From Streptomyces sp. A2-16 (lineage in GTDB: Bacteria > Actinomycetota > Actinomycetes > Streptomycetales > Streptomycetaceae), in NCBI RefSeq assembly GCF_018128905.1, contig NZ_CP063808.1, positions 8,122,001 to 8,186,000 of the forward strand: a DNA stretch of 64,000 nucleotides. Reading direction: 5' to 3'. Positions 33,467 through 40,854 of the stretch are shown piece by piece. The notes under the pieces were generated by a model. That model was not told where the DNA came from and made no database searches. It was given only the letters and a program-made list of their open reading frames with translations. Numbering within the stretch: the first letter of the stretch is position 1; the number at the start of each line of letters is the position of its first letter. The position numbers and the translations under genes were made by a program.

Positions 33467-33718
33467 TCACCCCCGTACCGTGCTGCCCGCGGACAGCAGC
33501 CGTCCGACACACTCCACGAGGTCCCCGAAGACCGTGAACCCGCCCTCGGCCTCGGCGTCGATACCGATCCCGAAGTGCTGCTCCAACGCGACGACGATCT
33601 CCACCAGTTCGGTCGAGTCGATGTCGAGGTCCTCCGCCAGCCGCCGGTCGTCCGCCAGCTCCCCGGCGTCGAACCCGACCCCGCGCATGACGGCGACCAC
33701 CTGTTCCCGTACGTCCAT
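33467..33718 (-). CDS. Acyl carrier protein
   Basis: An 83-residue ACP. The phosphopantetheine attachment Ser lies in DLDIDSTELVEI, about residue 35. This motif is closer to fatty-acid or discrete ACPs than to the GYDSLA type of classical aromatic PKSs, another sign that the minimal PKS is divergent. It is preceded by an 82-bp gap containing a triple 19-bp repeat, the only sizeable gap in the operon. Confidence 0.93.
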   Translation of the reverse strand: MDVREQVVAVMRGVGFDAGELADDRRLAEDLDIDSTELVEIVVALEQHFGIGIDAEAEGGFTVFGDLVECVGRLLSAGSTVRG

Positions 33719-33740
33719 GACGTCCTGTCTCCTCAGCCTG

Positions 33741-33797
33741 TTCGGTCGTTCCTGTGCGGTTCGGTCGTTCCTGTGCGGTTCGGTCGTTCCTGTGCGG
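33741..33797. repeat. Three perfect tandem copies of a 19-bp unit
   Basis: TTCGGTCGTTCCTGTGCGG is repeated three times without mismatch between the AcpS stop and the ACP start. On the coding strand each unit contains CAGGAACG, a weak ribosome-binding look-alike. It may be a recent slippage product or a translation or regulatory element controlling ACP level. Confidence 0.85.
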
Positions 33798-33800
33798 TCG

Positions 33801-34229
33801 TCAGACGGCGACTGCGATCGCCACGGCGACGCCCGCCTCGTGGGTGATGCTCAGATGCAGTCCGGTGAACGAGGCCAGCCGGAACGCCCGTTCGGCCCGT
33901 CCGGACAGCCGTGGCACCGGCTGTCCCGACACCGCGCGGCCGACGTCGATGTCCAGCCAGCCGCAGCCCTGCCCGTAGCCGCCGAGCGTCTTGCGGACCG
34001 CCTCCTTGGCCGCGATCCGGCCCGCCATCCGGCAGGCCCGGTGGCGCGGCGAGCCGCCCTCGCACAGGGCCTGCTCGGCGGGGGTGAACAGCCGGTCGCA
34101 CAGCGGCTGTCCGCGCCGCTCCAGCATGGCCCGCAGCCGCTGTACGTCGACCACGTCGATGCCGACCCCCCGCACCGTCGCGGGGGTGGCCCCGATGACC
34201 TGGGCCATCAACGCCTCAGCAGCAGACAT
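33801..34229 (-). CDS. Holo-ACP synthase (AcpS-type phosphopantetheinyl transferase)
   Basis: A 142-residue enzyme transferring 4'-phosphopantetheine from CoA to the ACP Ser. Motifs: GVGIDVVDVQRL (metal-binding Asp) near residue 21 and GRIAAKEAVRKTLG with the catalytic Glu near 75; the C-terminus reads LSITHEAGVAVAIA. The start overlaps the CLF stop by 22 bp. A dedicated AcpS inside the operon suggests that the divergent ACP is poorly served by the housekeeping enzyme. Confidence 0.88.
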   Translation of the reverse strand: MSAAEALMAQVIGATPATVRGVGIDVVDVQRLRAMLERRGQPLCDRLFTPAEQALCEGGSPRHRACRMAGRIAAKEAVRKTLGGYGQGCGWLDIDVGRAVSGQPVPRLSGRAERAFRLASFTGLHLSITHEAGVAVAIAVAV

Positions 34230-35446
34230 GCGTTCACCCCTCCCAGTCCGCGGGAGACCACCAGCGTGTGCTCCCAGCCGGTGTCCCGGCGCGCCCCGTC
34301 GCGGACGAGGTCCAGGTCGATGCCCGGTGCCGGTCGGTCCACGTTCACGGTGGGCGGCACCGAGCCCTCCGCCATGGCCCGCAGCGCGAGCGCCACGTCG
34401 GCCGGTGCCGCCGCGCCGAGCAGATGCCCGAAGCCGGACTTGGGCGCGGTGACCGGCAGCCGGCCCGCGTCGGCGCCGAACGCCTCGTACAGGGCGTAGC
34501 CCTCGGTGACGTCCTCGAAGGGGATGGCCGAGCCGTGCGCGAAGACCGCGCCCAGGTCGCCGCCCGTGATCCCGGCCCGCTCGGTGGCGGTGCTCATGGC
34601 CCGGGCCAGCACCTGTCCGGTGGGTTCGACCGTGTAGTACGGCATGTAGCCGTCGGTGCTGACGCCCCAGCCGGCGAGTTCGCCGAGGATCCGGGCGCCG
34701 CGGGCCTCGGCGTGCTCCCGGCGTTCGAGCACCAGGAACACCGAGCCCTCGGCGAAGACGCTGCCGCCGTGTCCCGCGTCGAAGGGCCGGTACAGCTCGT
34801 GCGGGGCGAGCGAGGCGCGGGCCTTGGCGACCAGCCCGCTGGTCTCCAGGCAGAGCCAGCCGTACGGCGACAGCGGCGCCTCCACCCCGCCCGCGAGCAC
34901 CACGTCGGCCCGGTCGCGCAGCAGCGCCTCGGCGCCGCCGATCAACGCGTACGCCCCGCTCGCCCGGTCGGCGACGAAGGTGCGGGCGGGCCCCCTGATG
35001 CCCTGGTCGATGCAGATGTTGCCCTGCGGTGCCGCCGGGAACCAGGCGGTGGCCTGGTAGGGGCTGACGGCTCGCGGGCCGTCGGTCCACAGCTTGCGCA
35101 GCTCCCGTTCGGCGAACTCCCAACCGCCCAGCACGTTGCCGACCATGACGCCGGTGCGTTCCGGGTCGGTGTCCTCGCCCACCACGACCCGGGCGTCCGC
35201 CAGCGCCTGGCGGACCGCGTGCACGGCGAGGTGGGTGAAGCGGTCGGTGCGCTTGACGAAGCGGGACGGCAGCTCGCTCTCCGCGTCGAAGCCGGACTGG
35301 CCGGCGACCGGGCAGGCGTACGCCGAGGCGTCGAAGCGGTCGATGGCGGCGAGGTGCGAGACCCCGTCGCGGGCGCTCTCCCACAGGGGGTCGAGGCCGG
35401 TGCCGGCCGGGGTGAGGGCGCCGATGCCGGTGACGACGACGCTCAT
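34208..35446 (-). CDS. Ketosynthase beta / chain length factor
   Basis: A 412-residue ketosynthase-like protein without the active-site Cys. It dimerises with KS-alpha and sets chain length. The Cys position is Arg161 in FVADRASGA, whereas aromatic CLFs carry Gln here. The His and Lys regions remain (FAHGSAIP, APKSGFGHLLG). Its ATG overlaps the KS-alpha stop (ATGA), the universal coupling of type II KS pairs. The Arg at the mock active site is unusual and may affect malonyl decarboxylation or priming. Confidence 0.9.
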   Translation of the reverse strand: MSVVVTGIGALTPAGTGLDPLWESARDGVSHLAAIDRFDASAYACPVAGQSGFDAESELPSRFVKRTDRFTHLAVHAVRQALADARVVVGEDTDPERTGVMVGNVLGGWEFAERELRKLWTDGPRAVSPYQATAWFPAAPQGNICIDQGIRGPARTFVADRASGAYALIGGAEALLRDRADVVLAGGVEAPLSPYGWLCLETSGLVAKARASLAPHELYRPFDAGHGGSVFAEGSVFLVLERREHAEARGARILGELAGWGVSTDGYMPYYTVEPTGQVLARAMSTATERAGITGGDLGAVFAHGSAIPFEDVTEGYALYEAFGADAGRLPVTAPKSGFGHLLGAAAPADVALALRAMAEGSVPPTVNVDRPAPGIDLDLVRDGARRDTGWEHTLVVSRGLGGVNACLLLRR

Positions 35447-36729
35447 CGCGCCACCCCCGCGCGCTCGGCCCGGGCGACCATCGCCGCGTGCAGCCCCGCG
35501 AAGCCGCTGGCGTCCTTGAGGATGACCTCGCCGTCCCAGGGACGCCCGGTGCCCGGCACGTAGTCGAGGTCGCAGGAGGGGTCGGGGTTCTCGTAGTTGG
35601 CGGTGGGGTGGACGTAGGAGTGCTCCGCGGCGAGGGCGCACAGCACGATCTCCATGGCGCTGGCGGCGGCCAGGGCGTGACCGAGCATGGACTTCGCCGA
35701 GTTCACCGGGACCTGGAGGGCGCGCTCGCCGAGCGCGAGCTTGAGGGCGCTGGTCTCGCAGGTGTCGTTCTGCCGGGTGGAGCTGCCGTGCGAGCTGACG
35801 TGGTCGATGTCGCCGGGTCGCACCCCGGAGCGCTCGATGGCCTGGCTCATGGCGCGGGTCAGGTCGGCCCCGTCGGAGAGCAGGTCGGTCATGTGGATGG
35901 CGTTGGAGCTGTGCGAGAACCCGGCGATCTGGAGATAGGGCGTGGCACCCCGGCGCAGCGCGTGCTCGCGCTCCTCCAGGACGACCACCCCGCAGCCCTC
36001 GCCGAGCACGAAGCCGTCGCGGTCGGCGTCGTAGGGGCGCGAGGCCGTCTCGGGGCGGTCCCGGTGGGCGCGGGAGAGACAGTTGATGATCTCGAAGGAG
36101 GCGACGGTCACCGGGGTGATCGGTGCCTCGCTGGCCCCCGCGATCATGATGTCGGCGTCGCCGTGGGCGATCGTCTCGAAGGCGTGGCCCACCGCGTCGA
36201 TACCGCCGATGCAGCCCGTGGACAGAGTCACACAGGGGCCCTGCGCGTTGAGCAGCGCCGACAGCACGGCCCCGGGCGTGTTCGACATGGACGCCAGATA
36301 CAGGTCGCGGCCGGCCTTGGCGGGGTCGATGGGCAGCCGGCCCTCGTCGGTGACGGCGAGGAACTCCTCCTCCATCTTCGGGGTGCCGCAGATCGCCGTG
36401 GACAGGGAGATGCCGGTGCGCTCCGGGGTGTGGCCGCCGGCCTCGAGACCGGCGTCCCGGACGGCCTGGAGGGCCGCCACCACGGCGAACTGGACGTAAC
36501 GGTCGAGGCGCCGCACCTCCGGGGGCAGCGCGGGGAGCTGCTCCTCGAAATCGGGGACCTCGGCGACCGCGTCCGAGGCGAATTCGAAGGACTTGAAAAG
36601 GGTGGAACTCGTGATGTCGGAAAGGGATTTCGTGACGCTCTTGCCCGCCGAGACGGTGTCCCAGAAGGCTTGCTTTCCCGTTCCGGCCGGGCTGACTACT
36701 CCGAGCCCGGTGACGACCACTTCTCGCAT
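35443..36729 (-). CDS. Ketosynthase alpha of the type II PKS
   Basis: A 428-residue condensing enzyme. Catalytic residues are Cys173 in LSTGCIGGIDAVGHA, His314 in SSHGSSTRQND and His351 with its neighbouring Lys in NSAKSMLGHALA. The C-terminus ASGFAGLHAAMV and the DCLDY-like CDLDYVPG segment group it with aromatic KS-alphas, but GCIGG instead of GCTSG and GHALAAAS instead of GHSLGAIGS mark it as divergent. ATG 36729 is used; a GTG at 36745-36747 lies inside the previous gene. It iteratively extends the poly-beta-keto chain on the ACP. Confidence 0.93.
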   Translation of the reverse strand: MREVVVTGLGVVSPAGTGKQAFWDTVSAGKSVTKSLSDITSSTLFKSFEFASDAVAEVPDFEEQLPALPPEVRRLDRYVQFAVVAALQAVRDAGLEAGGHTPERTGISLSTAICGTPKMEEEFLAVTDEGRLPIDPAKAGRDLYLASMSNTPGAVLSALLNAQGPCVTLSTGCIGGIDAVGHAFETIAHGDADIMIAGASEAPITPVTVASFEIINCLSRAHRDRPETASRPYDADRDGFVLGEGCGVVVLEEREHALRRGATPYLQIAGFSHSSNAIHMTDLLSDGADLTRAMSQAIERSGVRPGDIDHVSSHGSSTRQNDTCETSALKLALGERALQVPVNSAKSMLGHALAAASAMEIVLCALAAEHSYVHPTANYENPDPSCDLDYVPGTGRPWDGEVILKDASGFAGLHAAMVARAERAGVAR

Positions 36730-36733
36730 GGTT

Positions 36734-37813
36734 TTATCGCCTTTCACCTGTCTGGGCCGTCACCAGCCCCCGTGTGACGCATTCCTTTGCCGTGACGCCG
36801 GCTTCTTCCATGAGGGCGCGGTATTCCTCGGCCGCCAGGACCGTGCCGTCGGCGGTGTTGACGAGCAGGCTGAGCGCGAGCATCGGCCGGCTCAGGGCGG
36901 GCCCGTCCGGCTGCGGGCGCATGACGTCGGCCACCAGCAGGGTGCCGCCGGGGCGCAGGACACGGGCGGCCTCCCTCAGCAGCCGGGCCGTGTCCGCGGG
37001 TCCGGCGAAACGGCCGGCGTGCGCGAGGACGACGGTGTCGAACCCGGCGTCCGGGAACGGCGGGGCGTCGAAGTCGGCGGGCACGAAGCGGAACCGCTCG
37101 GCCACCCCGAACTCCTCGGCCCGCGCCCGCGCTTGGGCCAGCAGTGCCGGGTCGTCGTGCGCGGTGACCCGGGCGCCGGGGTCGGCGGCGGCCAGCGCGA
37201 TGCCCCACTCTCCGGCGCCGCAGGCAAGGTCCAGCACCCGGCCCGCCGGGACGGGCCGCAGCTCACGCACCGCGTCGAAGGCGACCCGGACGGCGAGCGG
37301 GAACGCGCCCCCGAACAACCCGGGATGCCGCCCCCGCGCGGCCGGCGCACCGAGGTCCCCGGAGCGCTCGCCGGTACGGACGACCGAGGTCAGCGTGGCC
37401 CACCGGTCCCACTGCGCGAGCACGTCGGCGAAGTGCCCGCCGAGACAGCCGGGTCGGCCGTCGACGAGATACGCGCGGGCGAGCCCGGTGAGCCCGAGAC
37501 GCGGCTCGCCGTCGGCGGTGGGGGGCTCGGACTCCGCCGGCTCGGACCGCCCGTGGCCGTCCGCGGCCAGCAGCCCGAACTCCTCCAGTACGGCGAGCAG
37601 ATCGCGTACCCCGCGCGGGTCGCAGCCCAGGTCCACGGCGAGTTCGCGGGCGGTGCGCGGGGTCCGGGCCAGTGCGGTGAACACGCCCAGTTCCACCGCC
37701 GCACCGAGCGCCCTGGCCCTGGCGAAGCCGAAGTTCAGGGCCAGCAGCGGACCGGGGTCGGGGGCGTTCTCGTAGCGGGCGAGCGCCTCGGCGGGAGACG
37801 GTGCGTCCGTCAT
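36734..37813 (-). CDS. SAM-dependent O-methyltransferase
   Basis: A 359-residue two-domain methyltransferase of the plant/actinobacterial O-MT type. The N-terminal winged-helix dimerisation part (LGAAVELGVFTALAR, LGCDPRGVRDLLAVLEEFGLL) is followed by the SAM-binding fold (VLDLACGAGEWGIALA at about residue 200; VLRPGGTLLVAD). Family members methylate phenolic hydroxyls of polyketides. ATG 37813 starts 9 bp after the preceding stop; a GTG one codon earlier is possible. It sits between a related methyltransferase and KS-alpha. Confidence 0.87.
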   Translation of the reverse strand: MTDAPSPAEALARYENAPDPGPLLALNFGFARARALGAAVELGVFTALARTPRTARELAVDLGCDPRGVRDLLAVLEEFGLLAADGHGRSEPAESEPPTADGEPRLGLTGLARAYLVDGRPGCLGGHFADVLAQWDRWATLTSVVRTGERSGDLGAPAARGRHPGLFGGAFPLAVRVAFDAVRELRPVPAGRVLDLACGAGEWGIALAAADPGARVTAHDDPALLAQARARAEEFGVAERFRFVPADFDAPPFPDAGFDTVVLAHAGRFAGPADTARLLREAARVLRPGGTLLVADVMRPQPDGPALSRPMLALSLLVNTADGTVLAAEEYRALMEEAGVTAKECVTRGLVTAQTGERR

Positions 37814-37822
37814 CACCGGTAC

Positions 37823-38848
37823 CTACTTGGTGGCCGTGAGCAGGCCGGAGAGCAGGGACACGTTCCGGGTCGTGATCCGGCGGAACCCGGCGTCCTCGAC
37901 CCAGCCGCGGATCTCGTCCACGTCGCGGACCTCGCCCTCCTCGGTGTTGACCAGGAGGATCAGCCCGAACATCGCGGGGAAGAGTCCGGAGGCCAGGGTG
38001 GGCATGTGGGAGTGCACCAGCAGCAGCCCGTCGGCGGGCAGATGCGTGTGGATACGGCGCACCAGGTGCGCGGCGCGCTCGGGGCCGTAGCCGTCGAGCA
38101 CGTGGGAGAGCAGGACGGCGTCGCTCGCCGGCCACTCGTCCGCCATGATGTCGGCGGCCCTGACCTCGACGCGGTCCTCCAGCCCGGCCTCCCGCACGTT
38201 GGCGCGGGCCAGGTCGGTCACCGCCGGGTAGTCGAGGGCCGTCACCCGCAGCTCGGGGTGGCGGGTGGCCAGCGCGATGGAGTAGTCGCCGGAGCCGCAG
38301 CCCAGGTCGACGACATGGCGGACGCCGTCCAGCGGGGCGGCCTCGGCGAGCTTGCCCGCCTGGAGCCGGGAGCTGACCCGCATGGCCTGGATGAGCCGCC
38401 CGGTGCCCTCGCGGCCCTCGCCCTGGGCGGCGCCCTGGTCGCGGTACCCCTGCTTGAGGACACGCTGGTTGAGCGAGGCGTTGCTGCGGACGGCCTCGTC
38501 GAGGCGGGCGAAGTGGCCGAAGTGGGAGTTCTGGTGGGCGGCGAACCCGCCCATGTACTCGGGGCGGCCGGCCACGAGATAGCGGCTGGCCTCCTCGGAG
38601 TTGAGGTACCTGCCGTCCTCGGCGCGCACCAGCTCCAGGCCGGTGAGCGCGACCAACAGGGCGCGGACGGGGCGCCGTTCGAGGCCGAGTCCGTCGGCCA
38701 GTTCGGCCAGGGTGGCGGGCTGCTTCTCCAGTGCCTCGAAGACGCCGAGGTCGATCGCCGTGAAGACGGCCTTGGACTGGAGGTAGGCGGTCAGGACGGA
38801 GTGGACCCGGGAGGAGTCGAGGTCCGCGGCTGCCGTGGTGGTGGTCAC
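37823..38848 (-). CDS. Second SAM-dependent O-methyltransferase
   Basis: A 341-residue relative of the next gene, probably by old duplication: both have winged-helix dimerisation domains (KAVFTAIDLGVFEAL, LGLERRPVRALLVALTGLELV) and similar C-termini (LLVNTEEGEVRDVDEIRGWVEDAGF). The SAM motif is VVDLGCGSGDYSIALA near residue 193. GTG 38848 overlaps the cupin stop (GTGA). Two distinct methylation sites on the product are the simplest reading. Confidence 0.87.
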   Translation of the reverse strand: MTTTTAAADLDSSRVHSVLTAYLQSKAVFTAIDLGVFEALEKQPATLAELADGLGLERRPVRALLVALTGLELVRAEDGRYLNSEEASRYLVAGRPEYMGGFAAHQNSHFGHFARLDEAVRSNASLNQRVLKQGYRDQGAAQGEGREGTGRLIQAMRVSSRLQAGKLAEAAPLDGVRHVVDLGCGSGDYSIALATRHPELRVTALDYPAVTDLARANVREAGLEDRVEVRAADIMADEWPASDAVLLSHVLDGYGPERAAHLVRRIHTHLPADGLLLVHSHMPTLASGLFPAMFGLILLVNTEEGEVRDVDEIRGWVEDAGFRRITTRNVSLLSGLLTATK

Positions 38849-39276
38849 TTGCGCTCCAGGAGGCTCGTGTACTCGGGCATCTGCGTGTACTCGTAGGGGT
38901 CCTCGGAGAGGAACACGTTGCGCACGGGGGGTCGTTCGCACGGGGCGACGACGAGGAAACGGCAGGTCTGGTCGGGGCCGGTGACGAAGCCGTGCGGTTC
39001 GCCGCGCGGGATGAAGATGGCCTCGCCCGGTCCGACCTGCTCGGTGCGGCCCTGGTCGGGCAGGACGAGGCCCATGGAGCCGTCGAGCACGTATATCTCG
39101 TGCTCCCAGTCGTGGTGATGGGGTGGGGTGGAGCCGTTCGGCGCCACCTCGAACTCGGTGAGGACGAAGCGGTCGGCGCCGTCGGGGGTGTCGATCAGTT
39201 TCCGGTGCGTGGTTTCCTTCGCGCCCGGTTCCCTTACGATTTCCGCCTTCACTTCGGTTCGGTGCACGCGTTTCAT
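38845..39276 (-). CDS. Cupin protein, possible polyketide cyclase
   Basis: A 143-residue single-domain cupin. The first metal motif is GSTPPHHHDWEHEIYVLDG and the second PRGEPHGF, so a metal site is intact. Small cupins such as TcmJ and RemF-type proteins assist ring closure in unreduced aromatic polyketide pathways. It is the first gene of the operon, with a 224-bp upstream region carrying spaced repeats. An oxygenase or simple binding role is also possible. Confidence 0.8.
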   Translation of the reverse strand: MKRVHRTEVKAEIVREPGAKETTHRKLIDTPDGADRFVLTEFEVAPNGSTPPHHHDWEHEIYVLDGSMGLVLPDQGRTEQVGPGEAIFIPRGEPHGFVTGPDQTCRFLVVAPCERPPVRNVFLSEDPYEYTQMPEYTSLLERK

Positions 39277-39327
39277 CGGCCGCCTTTCCGATCGCGGGGA
39301 CCCGTCGTCCCGGGTTTTCAGAAAGTG

Positions 39328-39432
39328 ACTCTATGGCGGCACCGCGGAAACCTTCTACGGACAGCAGTCACCATCACCGGGTGACAATGTCCTCTCCCCG
39401 ACCGGGACAAGTGCCCACCCCGAAGGGACAAT
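39328..39432 (-). promoter_or_regulatory. Promoter region of the polyketide operon with four spaced repeats
   Basis: GGGACAAT (39425), GGGACAAG (39404), GTGACAAT (39381) and CGGACAGC (39358) are spaced 21, 23 and 23 bp, about two helical turns. A TAGAGT at 39328-39333 (minus strand) is a possible -10 element, 52 bp from the cupin start. Such phased direct repeats are typical of activator sites at Streptomyces antibiotic promoters. The binding protein is unknown; the NarL-type regulator is the candidate. Confidence 0.5.
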
Positions 39433-39500
39433 CACCCGGCCCTATTCCGGTACGGAAAACAAAACGTCACGCGGCGGAAATGTTGAGCGAATAAAAAGCG

Positions 39501-39854
39501 TCAGCCGGCCGACTGGGTCAGCCGTACCGTCCCGTCCGGTGCAGCGACAAGCACCGGGGTGCCCGCCCCGCCGAGATCCCGCACAGCGGCCAGGTCCTCC
39601 GGCGCGGCGGCCTCCGCCGCGGTCACCACGGCCGCCGCCTCCAGCGATTTCGCCCCGGACGCCACGGCCATCGCCACGGCCGTCCGCAGAGCGCTCAACC
39701 GCAACGAATCCAGGCTCACGGTCCCGGCGACATACGTCCGCCCCGTCTCGTCCCGTACGGCCGCCCCCTCGGGCACCCCGTTACGGGCCCGCGCCGAACG
39801 GGCCAGGGTGACGATCTTGCGGTCCTCGGGGTCAAGCGCGCTGTTGTCGGTCAT
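39501..39854 (-). CDS. Cytidine deaminase-like protein
   Basis: A 117-residue protein of the cytidine deaminase fold found next to era in actinobacteria (RKIVTLARSARARNGVPEGAAVRDETGRTYVAG, LSALRTAVAMAVASGA). The canonical zinc motifs HAE and PCxxC are not visible, so catalytic activity is doubtful. It is separated from era by about 20 kb of inserted genes. The start is ATG 39854; the gene ends close to the proposed insertion boundary. Confidence 0.7.
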   Translation of the reverse strand: MTDNSALDPEDRKIVTLARSARARNGVPEGAAVRDETGRTYVAGTVSLDSLRLSALRTAVAMAVASGAKSLEAAAVVTAAEAAAPEDLAAVRDLGGAGTPVLVAAPDGTVRLTQSAG

Positions 39855-39891
39855 GACAGGAGCATACGAAGCACGCCCGGCGCCGGGCGCG

Positions 39892-40761
39892 TCACCCCGC
39901 CACCGGGTACATCGCGCCGCGCCGCCCCTCCGGTGAGGCCAGCCACTCCAGTTTGGCGGCGGTGTTCGCCTCGTCCAGCGGGGTGTGCAGGACGACCGTC
40001 AGGTCGGAGCGGGCCGGCACCCTCATCGCCGTGGACTCCACGCACAGCAGCCCGACCAGCGGATGGTCGAGCTCCTTGCGGATCACCCCGGCGTCCTCGA
40101 TGTCCCGCCGCTCCCACAGCGCGACGAACTCGGCGCTCGACTCCATGACCCGGGCCAGCACCTCCTGGTACCCCTCGTCGTCCGGCCTCGCCGAGGAGGC
40201 CGCCCGGAACTGGGCGACGACGGTGCGCGCGTTCTGTTCCCAGCTGTGTGATCGCGACCGGTACAGCGGGTCGGTGAAGAAGTCCACGAGACAGTTCTGG
40301 GTGTTCTCCGGCCGCATCCCGAGCACCCACCCGGCGGCGTCGTTGTACAGCACGCAGTTGTAGTACGCGTCCATGATGTGCGCCGGGTACGGCATCCAGG
40401 CGTCGATCAGCCGCCGCAGCGCCTCGCAGCCTTGGTCGGCGGCCGGTTCCGGCGCGGGCGGGTTCAGCCCGGCGAGGACGTACAGGTGCCGCCGCTCGGC
40501 GTTGCTGAGCCGCAGCACTCGCCCGACGGAGTCGAGGACCTGCGGGGAGACGGAGATGTCCCGCCCCTGCTCCAGCCACTGGTACCAGGAGGCGCCCACA
40601 CCGGCGAGCACGGCGACCTCCTCGCGCCGCAGGCCGGGCGTCCGCCGCCGCGCCCCGCCGTCCGGCAGCCCGGCCTCGGCGGGCGAGACCCGCGCCCGCC
40701 GGCTCATCAGGAACTCGCGCAGCTCACGGTGCCGCTCGCTCTTGGGTACGGCCTCAGGCAC
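39892..40761 (-). CDS. XRE-family regulator with MmyB-like ligand domain
   Basis: A 289-residue regulator with an N-terminal helix-turn-helix (TPGLRREEVAVLAGVGASWYQWLEQGRD region) and a MmyB-like ligand-binding domain (about 105-289; YNCVLYNDAAGWVLGM, FRAASSARPDDEGYQEVL). GTG 40761 has GAGGGGGA upstream. It is divergent from an MFS exporter across 93 bp containing a 19-bp palindrome, so local repression with ligand release is the likely logic. It is paralogous to the regulator at 17.9 kb. Confidence 0.85.
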   Translation of the reverse strand: MPEAVPKSERHRELREFLMSRRARVSPAEAGLPDGGARRRTPGLRREEVAVLAGVGASWYQWLEQGRDISVSPQVLDSVGRVLRLSNAERRHLYVLAGLNPPAPEPAADQGCEALRRLIDAWMPYPAHIMDAYYNCVLYNDAAGWVLGMRPENTQNCLVDFFTDPLYRSRSHSWEQNARTVVAQFRAASSARPDDEGYQEVLARVMESSAEFVALWERRDIEDAGVIRKELDHPLVGLLCVESTAMRVPARSDLTVVLHTPLDEANTAAKLEWLASPEGRRGAMYPVAG

Positions 40762-40785
40762 GGACGCTTCCCCCTCGTTTGTTGC

Positions 40786-40804
40786 CTGGTGGTGCCACCA
40801 CCAG
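40786..40804. promoter_or_regulatory. 19-bp perfect palindrome between divergent regulator and exporter genes
   Basis: CTGGTGGTG and CACCACCAG around one central base, with weaker symmetry extending outward (GTTG...CAAC). The location between both starts makes it the probable operator of the XRE regulator. Confidence 0.7.
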
Positions 40805-40854
40805 CACAACTTGCCGCTCCCCACGGCTATTCCGCCGGCCGCAGGCTCTTGCCC

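Noticed and set aside
33010..33510. Longer start for the aromatase (166 residues)
   Set aside because: The extension overlaps the ACP end and reads as Cys/Arg-rich; the GTG at 33462 matches the WhiE-ORFVI-like start and has a ribosome site.
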